DNA of 44,784 nucleotides from Acidobacteriota bacterium (GTDB taxonomy: Bacteria > Acidobacteriota > Blastocatellia > RBC074). The DNA lies in assembly GCA_018268995.1 (NCBI GenBank), contig JAFDVL010000073.1, positions 1 through 44,784 on the forward strand, read 5' to 3'. A model generated the notes under the pieces. The model was not told where the DNA came from. It saw nothing but the letters and a program-made list of their open reading frames with translations, and ran no database searches. The translations under genes and the position numbers were made by a program. Below, one piece after another: positions 8,944 to 16,354 of the stretch. Within the stretch, counting starts at the first letter, position 1. Every line of letters starts with the position of its first letter.

Positions 8944-9120
8944 ATGAATCTTAAAAAACTAATCTGGATTGGAATGCTGTTCGGCTCATTTGTGGGCGGT
9001 TATGTGCCGACGATGTGGGGAGCCGATGCGATTTCATTCTCGTCACTTTTCGGCAGCTTTATCGGCAGTTTCGTTGGTATTTGGGCGGCGTATAAGCTGA
9101 ACCAGATGATTGATGGTTAA
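8944..9120 (+). CDS. small membrane protein, glycine-rich hairpin
   Basis: A 58-residue protein with two hydrophobic segments, IWIGMLFGSFVGGYVP and SSLFGSFIGSFVGIWAAY, both containing GxxxG-like spacing that favours helix packing. The frame can be extended to a TTG at 8923, but the ATG at 8944 gives a natural N-terminus (MNLKKLIW). No recognisable ribosome site is present, so expression is uncertain. Its TAA stop overlaps the TAA of the convergent oxidoreductase gene within the shared bases TTAA (9117-9120). Function unknown. Confidence 0.6.
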   Translation: MNLKKLIWIGMLFGSFVGGYVPTMWGADAISFSSLFGSFIGSFVGIWAAYKLNQMIDG

Positions 9121-10346
9121 CGCGATAGTTTGGCGACCTCCAGCGTCATTCCCGCTTGCCGCAATCTGTTCACCAGGACATCACCAAGCGCCGTTGCCGG
9201 AGTCAGAATGCCGCCCCGAATTGCCCCGCCCGGCAATTCGTTTGTATTCACCACCAAACTCAAAGCTGATTCACAAAGGAACTTGACCGTCGCCCGATTG
9301 CCCGGATCACCTTTGTCGCTAATCTGTCCGCGCACTTTTTGCCCATCGCTTGTCGTTCCCAACAATTCACACCGAAACCAACCTTCGTTCATCGTCTTTT
9401 CCGAAGGCCCTTGCCCCGGTGCGGGCAACATGGATTTCAGCAGCGGGCGCAGCGGCGTTTGCAATGCAACCTCAAACAGCGTTGCACCCGTTGTCATCCC
9501 AACGGCAGGCATCCAACCCAACGGGCCGGAAAATTTCATGTATTCCTGATACGTGAAATCTGTGCCGTATCCTTCCTGCCATTGATTGAAGAGCGCATTG
9601 CTGCGCCTGACAACGCGCGTGTTGATTGGCCCCATAATGAAAGGCCCGACCCACGAAGCCGCATCAGCATCGTATTGCGGCGCTGTTGGGTCTTGATTTT
9701 GTCGTTGCTCTTGTACGGAATGCTCGCCCGGCGGATTCAGTAAAAATGGATCGCGTGCCTGTGCTGTTTGGCCGCTCTCAGCCATATTAAAAGCTGTCGC
9801 CAGCGTGCCACCATTCACGCCGCCCGCCATCTGAAAATAGGCCTTCACCTGTTTGCACGACGCACCCATTTCACGTTGGATAAATCGCGCCACCAGATAC
9901 GCGCCCAAATCGGATGGAATCGAATCAAAGCCACAGAACGGGATGATGCGCGTGCCGGCTGCCGCTGCCTGTTCGTGATACCGATCTATCAACTCTTTGA
10001 CCCAAACCGTTTCACCTGTGATGTCCACGTAATGCGTTTTGAAGCGAACGCAAGCATCCACAATCTTTGTCCCATACAAAGCAAACGGCCCCGCAGTCGT
10101 CAGCAGTACGCGCGTCCGCGAAACAATCGCATCAATTGCCGCCTGATCCTGACTGTCAGCCACCAGCACATCGGCTTTGCTTGCCACACCGCCGACCTGA
10201 GTTTTGACCGCTTCCAGTTTTTCACGATTGCGACCGGCAATCGCCCAGCGAACGGTTCCCGCGCGTTTGGCGAAATATTCCACCGTTTGCTTGCCCGTAA
10301 AGCCGCTCGCCCCGTACAACACCACATCGTAATCACGGTTTGTCAT
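9117..10346 (-). CDS. saccharopine dehydrogenase-like / trans-acting enoyl reductase family protein
   Basis: A 409-residue protein with an N-terminal Rossmann motif in VVLYGASGFTGKQTVEYFA and the family segment WAIAGRNREKLEAVK. Later landmarks are LLTTAGPFALYGTKIVDAC, HYVDITGETVWVKELI and IIPFCGFDSIPSDLGAYL, all typical of the saccharopine dehydrogenase-like family that includes the mycobacterial trans-acting enoyl reductase (Rv2953 type). The substrate cannot be deduced; lipid or polyketide reduction is one possibility. The frame is open upstream to 10490, but that extension is translated repeat; the ATG at 10346 has AGGAA about 9 nt upstream. It follows the NmrA-family gene on the same strand, with a 73-nt hairpin filling the gap. 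Confidence 0.85.
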   Translation of the reverse strand: MTNRDYDVVLYGASGFTGKQTVEYFAKRAGTVRWAIAGRNREKLEAVKTQVGGVASKADVLVADSQDQAAIDAIVSRTRVLLTTAGPFALYGTKIVDACVRFKTHYVDITGETVWVKELIDRYHEQAAAAGTRIIPFCGFDSIPSDLGAYLVARFIQREMGASCKQVKAYFQMAGGVNGGTLATAFNMAESGQTAQARDPFLLNPPGEHSVQEQRQNQDPTAPQYDADAASWVGPFIMGPINTRVVRRSNALFNQWQEGYGTDFTYQEYMKFSGPLGWMPAVGMTTGATLFEVALQTPLRPLLKSMLPAPGQGPSEKTMNEGWFRCELLGTTSDGQKVRGQISDKGDPGNRATVKFLCESALSLVVNTNELPGGAIRGGILTPATALGDVLVNRLRQAGMTLEVAKLSR

Positions 10347-10367
10347 AAAAGATTTCCTGGTAGCAAT

Positions 10368-10440
10368 GCATGGAGTACAAGCTTCAGCTTGGCTTTTCCC
10401 TGATTCAGCATAAAACCAAGCTAAAGCTTGTACTCCATGC
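10368..10440. repeat. 73-nt hairpin between two co-oriented genes
   Basis: Two 25-nt arms (10368-10392 and 10416-10440) pair with one mismatch around a 23-nt loop. The arms contain GGAGTACAAGCTT and its complement. The hairpin starts 3 nt after the NmrA stop codon and ends 21 nt before the start of the next gene, just upstream of its ribosome site. It could attenuate or stabilise the intervening mRNA. The sequence differs from the CAGTACC hairpins but the size and position match. Confidence 0.8.
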
Positions 10441-10443
10441 TCT

Positions 10444-11394
10444 TTATTCCAGCGCAATTCGGTCTTTGTTCTGCGCCAGCCAATCGGCAAAGGTTAGTAT
10501 CTCAGGGTTGATGCTGCGGGAAAAACTCAGGTCGCGCGCGCCACAAAAGTATTCTTCAAAATCGTGCTTGAACTGAAACATATTGCCCAGGTCTTCAGCA
10601 CCGGGGAAGCCAAATCCGCGATACACATCAAACGGCACTGGATAGTATTTAACGGGTTCCCCCAAGGCTCCGGTTAAGCCCTCTGCCATTTGCACGCCGG
10701 TCAGATGCTCGCCCGCAATGCCGACAGTTTTCCCGATCAATTCGCTGCCGCGCTTGAAAATACCATACGCGCATTTGCCAATATCTTCTGCTGCAATGCC
10801 GGGCAATTTTTTGTCGCCCATCGGCAAAGCGAAAACCAGCTTTCCGTCCTCGCCTTTCTTTGGCCCCATCCCGAAATGAATCAGGTTATCCCAGTAAAAC
10901 GAAGTCAGCATGAACGTCGTTGGCAATCCCGCATCGGTGAAGAAATGATTGCTCTCGCCTTTGGAATCAAAATGCGGCACTTTGTATTTGCCCATCAACG
11001 TCGGTATTCGATCATCCGAAAGCGGCACCCATTGCCGCGTATCTTCCAGCGTAGACCAAATCACATGCTGCAAATTCGCGTGCCTGGCTGCTTCCACCAT
11101 TGCCTGTGCTTCGGCCTGCTCCTTTTCCGGCGAAAAATGATCCCAGAAAAACGTCACGCAATACGCTCCATCCGCGCCCTCAAAAGCACTCTTCAAACTA
11201 TCAACATCGTGTGCGTTTGCCGCAACGACTTCGGCCCCCAGCGCCGCCAATGCTTTTGCCTTGTCAGAGTTGACATCACGCGTAATCGCCCGCGCCGCAA
11301 AGCCCCCACTTGGGTCATTCAAAATGGCACGGACTAAGCCACCGCCCTGCGCTCCGGTTGCGCCGACAACTGCAATAATCTTCTTTTCGGACAT
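10444..11394 (-). CDS. NmrA-family NAD(P)-binding protein
   Basis: A 316-residue atypical short-chain dehydrogenase. The N-terminus has the glycine-rich dinucleotide motif in IIAVVGATGAQGGGLVRAIL, and the region up to VIWSTLEDTRQW matches NmrA/HSCARG-type proteins, which often sense NADP(H) redox state instead of catalysing a reaction; the classical SDR YxxxK is not obvious in the usual place. The C-terminal substrate-like domain contains AAEDIGKCAYGIFKRG. The ATG has AGGAGAA upstream. It probably heads a two-gene transcript with the oxidoreductase at 9117. A divergent promoter region of 350 nt separates it from the envelope island. Confidence 0.87.
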   Translation of the reverse strand: MSEKKIIAVVGATGAQGGGLVRAILNDPSGGFAARAITRDVNSDKAKALAALGAEVVAANAHDVDSLKSAFEGADGAYCVTFFWDHFSPEKEQAEAQAMVEAARHANLQHVIWSTLEDTRQWVPLSDDRIPTLMGKYKVPHFDSKGESNHFFTDAGLPTTFMLTSFYWDNLIHFGMGPKKGEDGKLVFALPMGDKKLPGIAAEDIGKCAYGIFKRGSELIGKTVGIAGEHLTGVQMAEGLTGALGEPVKYYPVPFDVYRGFGFPGAEDLGNMFQFKHDFEEYFCGARDLSFSRSINPEILTFADWLAQNKDRIALE

Positions 11395-11744
11395 ACAGAT
11401 TCTCCTCGTGTTTTAGGTCTTTGACTTGTCGCTCGTTGGGGGAGGCGGATTATGGCACGGTGCCGAGGGGGAAACAACGGAATGCGGCACATTGCGAGCA
11501 GAGAAGCGCATCGGTTCTTCACTGTGGATTTCGGCGGAGGCTGGCGAAATTTCCCCGCTTTTCTACGGAAATTTCCTACGAAATGACCGTTTGGCCTCGC
11601 TAAGGGCGGTTTCTTCCTTTCCTTTTTCAGGAATGCAGTTTGCTCAGTTACAGGATAGAAGTTGAAAAGGCCGCGCACGAGGTCGTTTGTGCCTTTTCTG
11701 CCAATAGAAATAAGGTCTGCGGTAATTCCGTTGTAGGAGGGAGT
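11395..11744. promoter_or_regulatory. divergent intergenic region with paired GAAATTTCC sites
   Basis: This 350-nt gene-free stretch separates two divergent transcripts. It contains GAAATTTCC at 11546-11554 and again inside the palindrome GGAAATTTCC at 11567-11576, 22 nt apart, about two helical turns. This would fit a dimeric or tetrameric regulator binding one face. I cannot place reliable -35/-10 boxes. A GGAGG ribosome site precedes the start at 11745. Confidence 0.35.
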
Positions 11745-12557
11745 ATGCCTTGTAACCAATGTTTTCGGATTACCTTTAGTCTACTGCTCATTCTCTTCGC
11801 CGTAACTTCAGCACTGTCCGCACAACTGCCGCAACAGGCAGGTCAGATACTACGACAGGAAAGCGAAAGTGAAATCGAAGCCGATCCACCGCTTGTCATT
11901 CGTGGCCGCTCTTCGACGATTTACTTCGTCGCCAAATCACTGCCTGCGATCAAGTCGGTCAAGATCATTCCACCTGTCGGCATCAAAGTTGTCGAAATTA
12001 AAAGCGCCGAAACACGTCCCGACGGACGTCAGGCTGTTCCCGTTGTGTTTGTGACAGAGGCCGAAGCGTGGGGTGGATTGCGTGTCGCAATGCTCGAAAC
12101 AGAAACGCGCACGTATCGCGTAGACATTCGCATTGGCACGCATCCGATCACGATTTCCAATTTGAAATTTGCGATGGCTTCACCCGCAGCAGAACAGGCT
12201 GAAGTGAGCTTTAATTTCACCGATGAGGCGGGCGACATTAAACCGAATGATGACAGCACGCGGGTGCAGGTAATGTTGATGTGCGACATGTGGGGCAGAA
12301 GTCCCGGATTGAAACCGACGAAAATCGTGATGAGCGATGAACGTAATGGGACGGTTTACCTGACATTGCCGAAAGATCAATTGCAATCGGGCGAATTGAG
12401 TATCACCGAGTTGAAAGAGATGGGCGTCAAACCTGCCGAGCGACAGGCGAAGCAAAAGCCGATGAGCATTCAGGCCGGATGTCAGGTGTCAGTCGCACTT
12501 CAGGATCGCGATGGCAATGAAAGCAATCGGCTCAAAACCGTTGTGCGGTTCAAATAG
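11745..12557 (+). CDS. secreted protein, IPT/TIG-like domain, first of tandem paralogues
   Basis: A 270-residue protein with a clear signal peptide (MPCNQCFRITFSLLLILFAV, cleavage near ALSAQ). The mature N-terminal half reads like an immunoglobulin-like IPT/TIG fold: VIRGRSSTIYFVAKSL, then IKVVEIKSAETRPDGRQAV. The second half has SFNFTDEAGDI and a C-terminal LQDRDGNESNRLKTVV. Both signatures recur in the next gene, so the pair arose by duplication. Compared with its paralogue it has an extra loop before the C-terminal motif (ELKEMGVKPAERQAKQKP). The start is fixed by GTAGGAGGGAGTATG; the upstream open frame to 11640 is not supported. It heads a three-gene operon, with 9 nt to the next start. 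The function is unknown; the protein is probably periplasmic or cell-surface. Confidence 0.8.
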   Translation: MPCNQCFRITFSLLLILFAVTSALSAQLPQQAGQILRQESESEIEADPPLVIRGRSSTIYFVAKSLPAIKSVKIIPPVGIKVVEIKSAETRPDGRQAVPVVFVTEAEAWGGLRVAMLETETRTYRVDIRIGTHPITISNLKFAMASPAAEQAEVSFNFTDEAGDIKPNDDSTRVQVMLMCDMWGRSPGLKPTKIVMSDERNGTVYLTLPKDQLQSGELSITELKEMGVKPAERQAKQKPMSIQAGCQVSVALQDRDGNESNRLKTVVRFK

Positions 12558-12566
12558 GAGGGCAGT

Positions 12567-13325
12567 ATGCTGCATCGAAACTTTATCGCTTTTGCCCTGT
12601 GTTTAGTAGCCTTTGCGCTGACGGCGAAGGTGAATTCAGTGTCCTTTCGTGTCCCTGGCTTGCAATCATCAGATGCCTTGCCGGAGGTCGAATCCTCGGT
12701 TGTGGTACGCGGGCGAACCTCAACGCTGACCATCGTTGGCAAGTCGCTTTCCCAGACAAAAGCGGTCGAAATTGAACCCGCAACAGGCATCAAGGTGGTC
12801 GAGATCAAAAAACTTGAGACGCGTCCTGACGGGCTGAATGCGGTTTCTATTGTGTTGTCTGTAGAGGCGAATGCAGAAATTGGGCAGCGCACCGCAACGC
12901 TCACCGCCAAAGACAACCGCATGGACATCGTGTGGTTTTCTATTGGCACGCACGACCTGACGATTCGCAATCTGAAGCTCGAATCCAGGCGACAGGAAGT
13001 TATCAAGCTGGAAGAAGGCGAGCGCGTGATCGCAGCAGCCAACTACAGTTTCAATTTTGAGGACGAAGCCGGCGACATCAACTCCGATGATTCAGCGGCC
13101 AGCATTCAGGTGATGCTGAAATGCGGACGCACGGGGAGCGGCTTTTATGCCGTGCCAACCAGGGTTGTGATGGAAGGCCAGAATCGTGGCACGGTGTACT
13201 TCAGTATTCACAAAGATCAGCTCGCGCACGCCAAGCCAGAGTGTGAATTGCAGTTCCGCCTGAAGGACAAAGACGGCAACGAAAGTAATCGCTTGAAAAC
13301 GAATTTGCCCTTTGGCGGACAATAA
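12567..13325 (+). CDS. secreted protein, IPT/TIG-like domain, second paralogue
   Basis: A 252-residue protein with a signal peptide (about residues 1-24) and the same layout as the preceding gene: VVRGRTSTLTIVGKSL, GIKVVEIKKLETRPDGLNAV, an anchoring SIGTHDLTIRNLKLES that matches IGTHPITISNLKF upstream, then SFNFEDEAGDI and the terminal LKDKDGNESNRLKT. Ribosome site AGGAGGG lies 7 nt before ATG. The motif xFNFxDEAGDI with its acidic residues could bind a cation, but that is inference. It is 9 nt after the first paralogue and 22 nt before the FY-repeat gene, so all three are probably co-expressed. Confidence 0.8.
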   Translation: MLHRNFIAFALCLVAFALTAKVNSVSFRVPGLQSSDALPEVESSVVVRGRTSTLTIVGKSLSQTKAVEIEPATGIKVVEIKKLETRPDGLNAVSIVLSVEANAEIGQRTATLTAKDNRMDIVWFSIGTHDLTIRNLKLESRRQEVIKLEEGERVIAAANYSFNFEDEAGDINSDDSAASIQVMLKCGRTGSGFYAVPTRVVMEGQNRGTVYFSIHKDQLAHAKPECELQFRLKDKDGNESNRLKTNLPFGGQ

Positions 13326-13347
13326 TCCTGCGAAAGTCGAGGCAACA

Positions 13348-14064
13348 ATGAAGGGGATTTTGCTTCTGTTTTTGTTATCAAGCTGGCCACCGACGGTGAA
13401 TCCGGTTTGGCAACTTGCGGAATATCCAACTGCGGCGCAGGTGCTCAAATTGCTAAACAGCAAGACGGCTCCAGCGCAATTTTATCTCGCTACGCAGAAA
13501 ACCTCTGCGGGCGCAGTGGTCTTTCAGGTGTTTTATCAAGCAGGTGTGCAACTTTCTTCGACACCGTGGCAAGTGCGAAAAGCCGCAACGGTCACCGAGG
13601 CGCTCGACTTTGTGAACTCGCAAGGAGCCTTTGCCAAAACGCCGGAAAAAGAATTCCGCATTTGCGGCGATGCGGCTGCAATACAAACACCGTCCTTCTG
13701 GATTTTCTATCACAAATACGAAGGGCGGACGCCGGAAGCAGCCAAAGGCCAATGGAATTGGCAGTGCGAATCATTTGATCGTCCCGTGGCGGTGCAAGGC
13801 TTTCTGACACGCCGCCGCGATCAGGAGTTGCTGACCGATGTCGAAATTACGGGCGCGGGCGACAAGTTCCACGTTTTCTATCGCGCGCCGCATTTGTATG
13901 ACGCGCCGGGAATGCCCTCGCCCGTGTGGCATTGGCTCACACGTGAAAATGCCACAGGCCTGCTTGAAGTTTTGAATGCAGGACACGAAAAGCACACGAT
14001 CCAGAATTTCCGAATTGCCGCGATCCCTGAACCGTCGGGTACAGCGTTCTACCTATTTTACTAG
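13348..14064 (+). CDS. secreted protein with four internal FY repeats
   Basis: A 238-residue protein with a short signal sequence (MKGILLLFLLSSW). The mature chain shows four imperfect repeats of 50-60 residues, each ending in an aromatic F-x-x-FY strand: VVFQVFYQAG, SFWIFYHKYEG, KFHVFYRAPHL and TAFYLFY at the very end. Between them are Trp-containing segments (STPWQVR, QWNWQCESF, VWHWLT) followed by helix-like LLN or FLT elements. I do not recognise a named family. A four-bladed repeat fold or a carbohydrate-type binding surface lined by Tyr and Trp is possible. The ATG at 13348 is preferred over 13312 because only it gives a signal peptide. Third gene of the operon; its stop abuts a composite hairpin repeat. 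Confidence 0.7.
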   Translation: MKGILLLFLLSSWPPTVNPVWQLAEYPTAAQVLKLLNSKTAPAQFYLATQKTSAGAVVFQVFYQAGVQLSSTPWQVRKAATVTEALDFVNSQGAFAKTPEKEFRICGDAAAIQTPSFWIFYHKYEGRTPEAAKGQWNWQCESFDRPVAVQGFLTRRRDQELLTDVEITGAGDKFHVFYRAPHLYDAPGMPSPVWHWLTRENATGLLEVLNAGHEKHTIQNFRIAAIPEPSGTAFYLFY

Positions 14065-14180
14065 CTGTATTGAAAACTCAGATGGAGGCGCAAACAAGCT
14101 GTGTGCGCTATGTAAACGCCGAAACTGTACAACAAACATCTTGTTTGTTGCTCTGATCTAGTTTGTCAATACAACTAGCT
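14063..14180. repeat. composite hairpin repeat, copy 1
   Basis: About 118 nt bounded by imperfect terminal inverted repeats (AGCTGTATTGAAAAC at 14063 and its counterpart ending AACTAGCT at 14180). Inside are two 21-nt hairpins, 14088-14108 (GCG-CAAACA arms, one mismatch) and 14130-14150 (CAACAAACA / TGTTTGTTG). A second copy lies at 17888-17996. It directly follows the FY-repeat gene, whose TAG lies in the left end. Confidence 0.72.
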
Positions 14181-14199
14181 GAGAAGGAGGTTCATCGTT

Positions 14200-14790
14200 A
14201 TGTTTACCCGATCACTTGGATTTGCGTGTTTTGTGCTTGCTTTACTTCTTCCTAATGTCCTGCTCGCACAGTCTGAGGTGCCGCGCGTAGAGGTCGGAGC
14301 ACTCTACACGTTATTAAAAAGCGAGCAGCTTACACCGCAGGGAGGCACCAGCAATGAGGCAGGCGTTGGCGGTCGGTTTACGGTTAACCTGAAAAGCTGG
14401 CTAAGCACAGAAGCCGAAATTAACTATTTCCCGAAAAGCAGCGCACCAGGCAATCGTACGCTGGGCCTGTTTGGGGTGAAGGCGGGCTGGCGAGCGGAAC
14501 GATTTGGCATCTTTGCCAAAGCCCGGCCAGGAATTTTGTACTTTAGCGATCCGCGTTTGCCTGCGCCTCCTTTCCCATCAGTCGGAGCATGTTTTGGACT
14601 TAGACAAAAGAACTTTGCGATGGATGTGGGCGGCGTAGTGGAAGGCTATCCCTCCCGTCGTACCGTCATCCGCGTTGATGCGGGCGACACGATTACCAAA
14701 CTGGAAAGGATTTGTCCGTATCCGCCGTTTGCCTTTCCGTTCACCACGCATAACCCACAATTCAACATCGGATTTGGGTTTCGCTTTTGA
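14200..14790 (+). CDS. outer-membrane beta-barrel protein
   Basis: A 196-residue protein with a signal peptide (FVLALLLPNVLLAQ, cleavage before SEVPR) and a run of alternating amphipathic strands typical of a small eight-stranded barrel: VEVGALYTLLKSEQL, GVGGRFTVNLKSWLSTEAEI, RTLGLFGVKAGWRAERFGIF, ARPGILYF and the C-terminal strand PQFNIGFGFRF. The terminal Phe is the usual signal for the BAM assembly machinery. It resembles OmpA-like/OmpW-sized barrels, without a specific family. The start has GAAGGAGG 9 nt upstream. A 20-codon FG-GAP-like remnant follows in the same frame after its TGA. Confidence 0.75.
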   Translation: MFTRSLGFACFVLALLLPNVLLAQSEVPRVEVGALYTLLKSEQLTPQGGTSNEAGVGGRFTVNLKSWLSTEAEINYFPKSSAPGNRTLGLFGVKAGWRAERFGIFAKARPGILYFSDPRLPAPPFPSVGACFGLRQKNFAMDVGGVVEGYPSRRTVIRVDAGDTITKLERICPYPPFAFPFTTHNPQFNIGFGFRF

Positions 14791-14793
14791 GTT

Positions 14794-14853
14794 GTGGGTG
14801 ATTTTAATGGGGATCGTTTGGTTGACCTGACAGTTGCTGGTGTCTGTAAGTAG
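14794..14853 (+). pseudogene. FG-GAP/VCBS repeat remnant
   Basis: Twenty bases-in-frame codons, starting one codon after the TGA of the beta-barrel gene, read VGDFNGDRLVDLTVAGVCK and then TAG. The pattern GDFNGDxxxDLxVA is the calcium-binding FG-GAP/VCBS repeat of large secreted proteins. No start, signal or further repeats surround it, so it looks like a scrap of a lost gene. The alternative, translational readthrough of the barrel TGA, is less likely. Confidence 0.45.
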
Positions 14854-15143
14854 GCCAAGTCAGGACACTGCCTTTCGTCTCCGGCGGAGCCGAGTATTTA
14901 TGGAACTTCCCCTCTTTATTGGTGCACTGAAAGTGAACGCCGGAAACCAGGTTCAAAAGAGGCTCTCATGCTGGCCTGCGAAAAATGCTCAACCTGTTTG
15001 AGTGGATTTCCACATGCTGTTTGATTGCCTCCGCCTTTCGCTAAAATCTGACTCAAAATTACCCGTCTCTCTCTCTTTCCCTCATATTTTCAACTGGCAC
15101 ACATCTTGCTCCTATTGCAGGTGACTCAGGTACTGGAGGGAGT
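14854..15143. other. gene-free interval, no recognised element
   Basis: Together with the FG-GAP scrap this makes a 353-nt gap. I see no terminator, tRNA or repeat copy. The only small features are a weak inverted pair CTCAA/TTTGAG near 14990 and a CT-rich stretch at 15060-15085. The ribosome site TGGAGGGAG for the next gene is at its right end. Confidence 0.4.
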
Positions 15144-15740
15144 ATGGAAACGGTTCTTCTTTCAGCAGGAATTGCCTGTCTGATTGCCGCGATTGTCGGT
15201 GGGGGATTGAAAGCCTTTGGGATCGAAATTCCGATGCTGCAATCTCTCGCACGACAACTTCTTTTGGGCACGTTCGGCACAATTCTGGTGGTCATTAGTT
15301 TCGCGACTTCTTCTCCACCTAAACCTCCTGACGGTAAAACGTCTCCTCCACCCAGCCCGACGCGCGCACCTCTCGCTACACCGACGCGAGTCACTTTGCC
15401 GGGGGCCAGCGGGCCGCTTCATCTGAGCGTGAATAACAATCCGCGCGTCGTGGTGGCTGGCGGACAGACGACGATTCTGGTGCGCGTCACTGATCGAATG
15501 GGGAATGCCGTTGCCGGGGCAAGGGTGCGCGTTTCAGCCGGTGGCGGGTCTTTTGCCGCAACAGGCGTAACCAACGCTGATGGGGTGACAGATGCACAGG
15601 GCCTGTTTCGCACGAATTGGCAAACGTACGAAGCGCGCGCTTACACCGGAGAGATGAGTTATGCAATGAGAATCGAAGCGACGAAAGAAGGATTTGAAAA
15701 AGGCGTGACGGAGCTGACCGTTCCAGTTTCATTGAAGTGA
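15144..15740 (+). CDS. membrane-anchored Ig-like (Big_1-type) protein
   Basis: A 198-residue protein with two hydrophobic N-terminal segments (about residues 3-24 and 35-56), a Pro/Ser/Thr-rich linker (about 57-85) and a C-terminal immunoglobulin-like domain. The domain contains VVVAGGQTTILVRVTDRMG, NAVAGARVRVSAGGGSF and VTDAQGLFRTNW, the pattern of invasin/intimin-like Big_1 repeats in which GxPVxGxxVxF and T-x-x-x-G-x-A elements alternate. Big_1 domains are structural spacers or adhesion modules. The single copy and membrane anchor suggest a short stalk displayed outside the cytoplasmic membrane. ATG has TGGAGGGAG upstream. Its role is unknown. Confidence 0.72.
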   Translation: METVLLSAGIACLIAAIVGGGLKAFGIEIPMLQSLARQLLLGTFGTILVVISFATSSPPKPPDGKTSPPPSPTRAPLATPTRVTLPGASGPLHLSVNNNPRVVVAGGQTTILVRVTDRMGNAVAGARVRVSAGGGSFAATGVTNADGVTDAQGLFRTNWQTYEARAYTGEMSYAMRIEATKEGFEKGVTELTVPVSLK

Positions 15741-15798
15741 AACGTCGGAAAAGCACAGGTATTTGAAAGGCGCCCAGGCTTAGGCAAAGGGGGCTGAG

Positions 15799-16096
15799 AT
15801 GCGAAAAGTTTATTATTCTTTACGACTGATCATTGCAGGTTTGATTCTACTTTACACGATTGCCAGCAACCGCATTCCGCGAACAATTGCACAAACAACT
15901 TCGCCATCACCGCAAGCCAGGCTCAGTTCTAACACTGTGTTTCAGGTGACTGAGTGCCGGAGCGCAAGGCGGCTACGTGGGACTCGATCAAATCAATGTT
16001 TGCGTGCCCAAGAGTCTGATTGGACGAGGCGAAGTCAATCTCGAATTGAGTGTCGCAGGTCGCAAAGCCAAGACGGCGAAAGTGCATTTTCGTTAA
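15799..16096 (+). pseudogene. broken secreted-protein gene with TIGR03437-type C-terminal domain
   Basis: An ATG with a signal-like N-terminus (VYYSLRLIIAGLILLYTIAS) opens at 15799. After about 50 codons the original frame becomes composition-biased nonsense, while the +1 or -1 frame from 15950 reads GAQGGYVGLDQINVCVPKSL, then GEVNLELSVAGRKAKTAKV and HFR followed by TAA at 16094. That is the C-terminal end of the TIGR03437 domain, common in Solibacter and its relatives, where GLDQxNVxVP is the hallmark. The start and the domain are therefore joined by a large deletion plus frameshift. A 118-codon read-through frame exists to 16155 but has no family resemblance. I judge it a decayed gene, though a sequencing error cannot be excluded. 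Confidence 0.7.
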
Positions 16097-16354
16097 GTTC
16101 CGGCAATCGTCCTGTGACCCGCAACCGCCACGCGGATTTTCCCCCCTTTGCGTGAGCCAAAATGCTCAACCCACAACCTTGATTTGCTAAATATCCGCAC
16201 AATTCAAGCCAGAAAAATCGGCACATGGATTGCTCATCATGGAAGCATGAAGTGATTGGGGCGAATCCGGCAGCATTGGAAAATGTTCTAAGAGGGCATA
16301 GTGTTCTTTAGAAAACAAATTATAAGCCTCACAGGCTAATGGAAAGGAGGAAAT

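Noticed and set aside
11640..11744. 35-codon extension of the first IPT-like gene
   Set aside because: It would place the signal peptide inside the protein and ignores the strong ribosome site before 11745.
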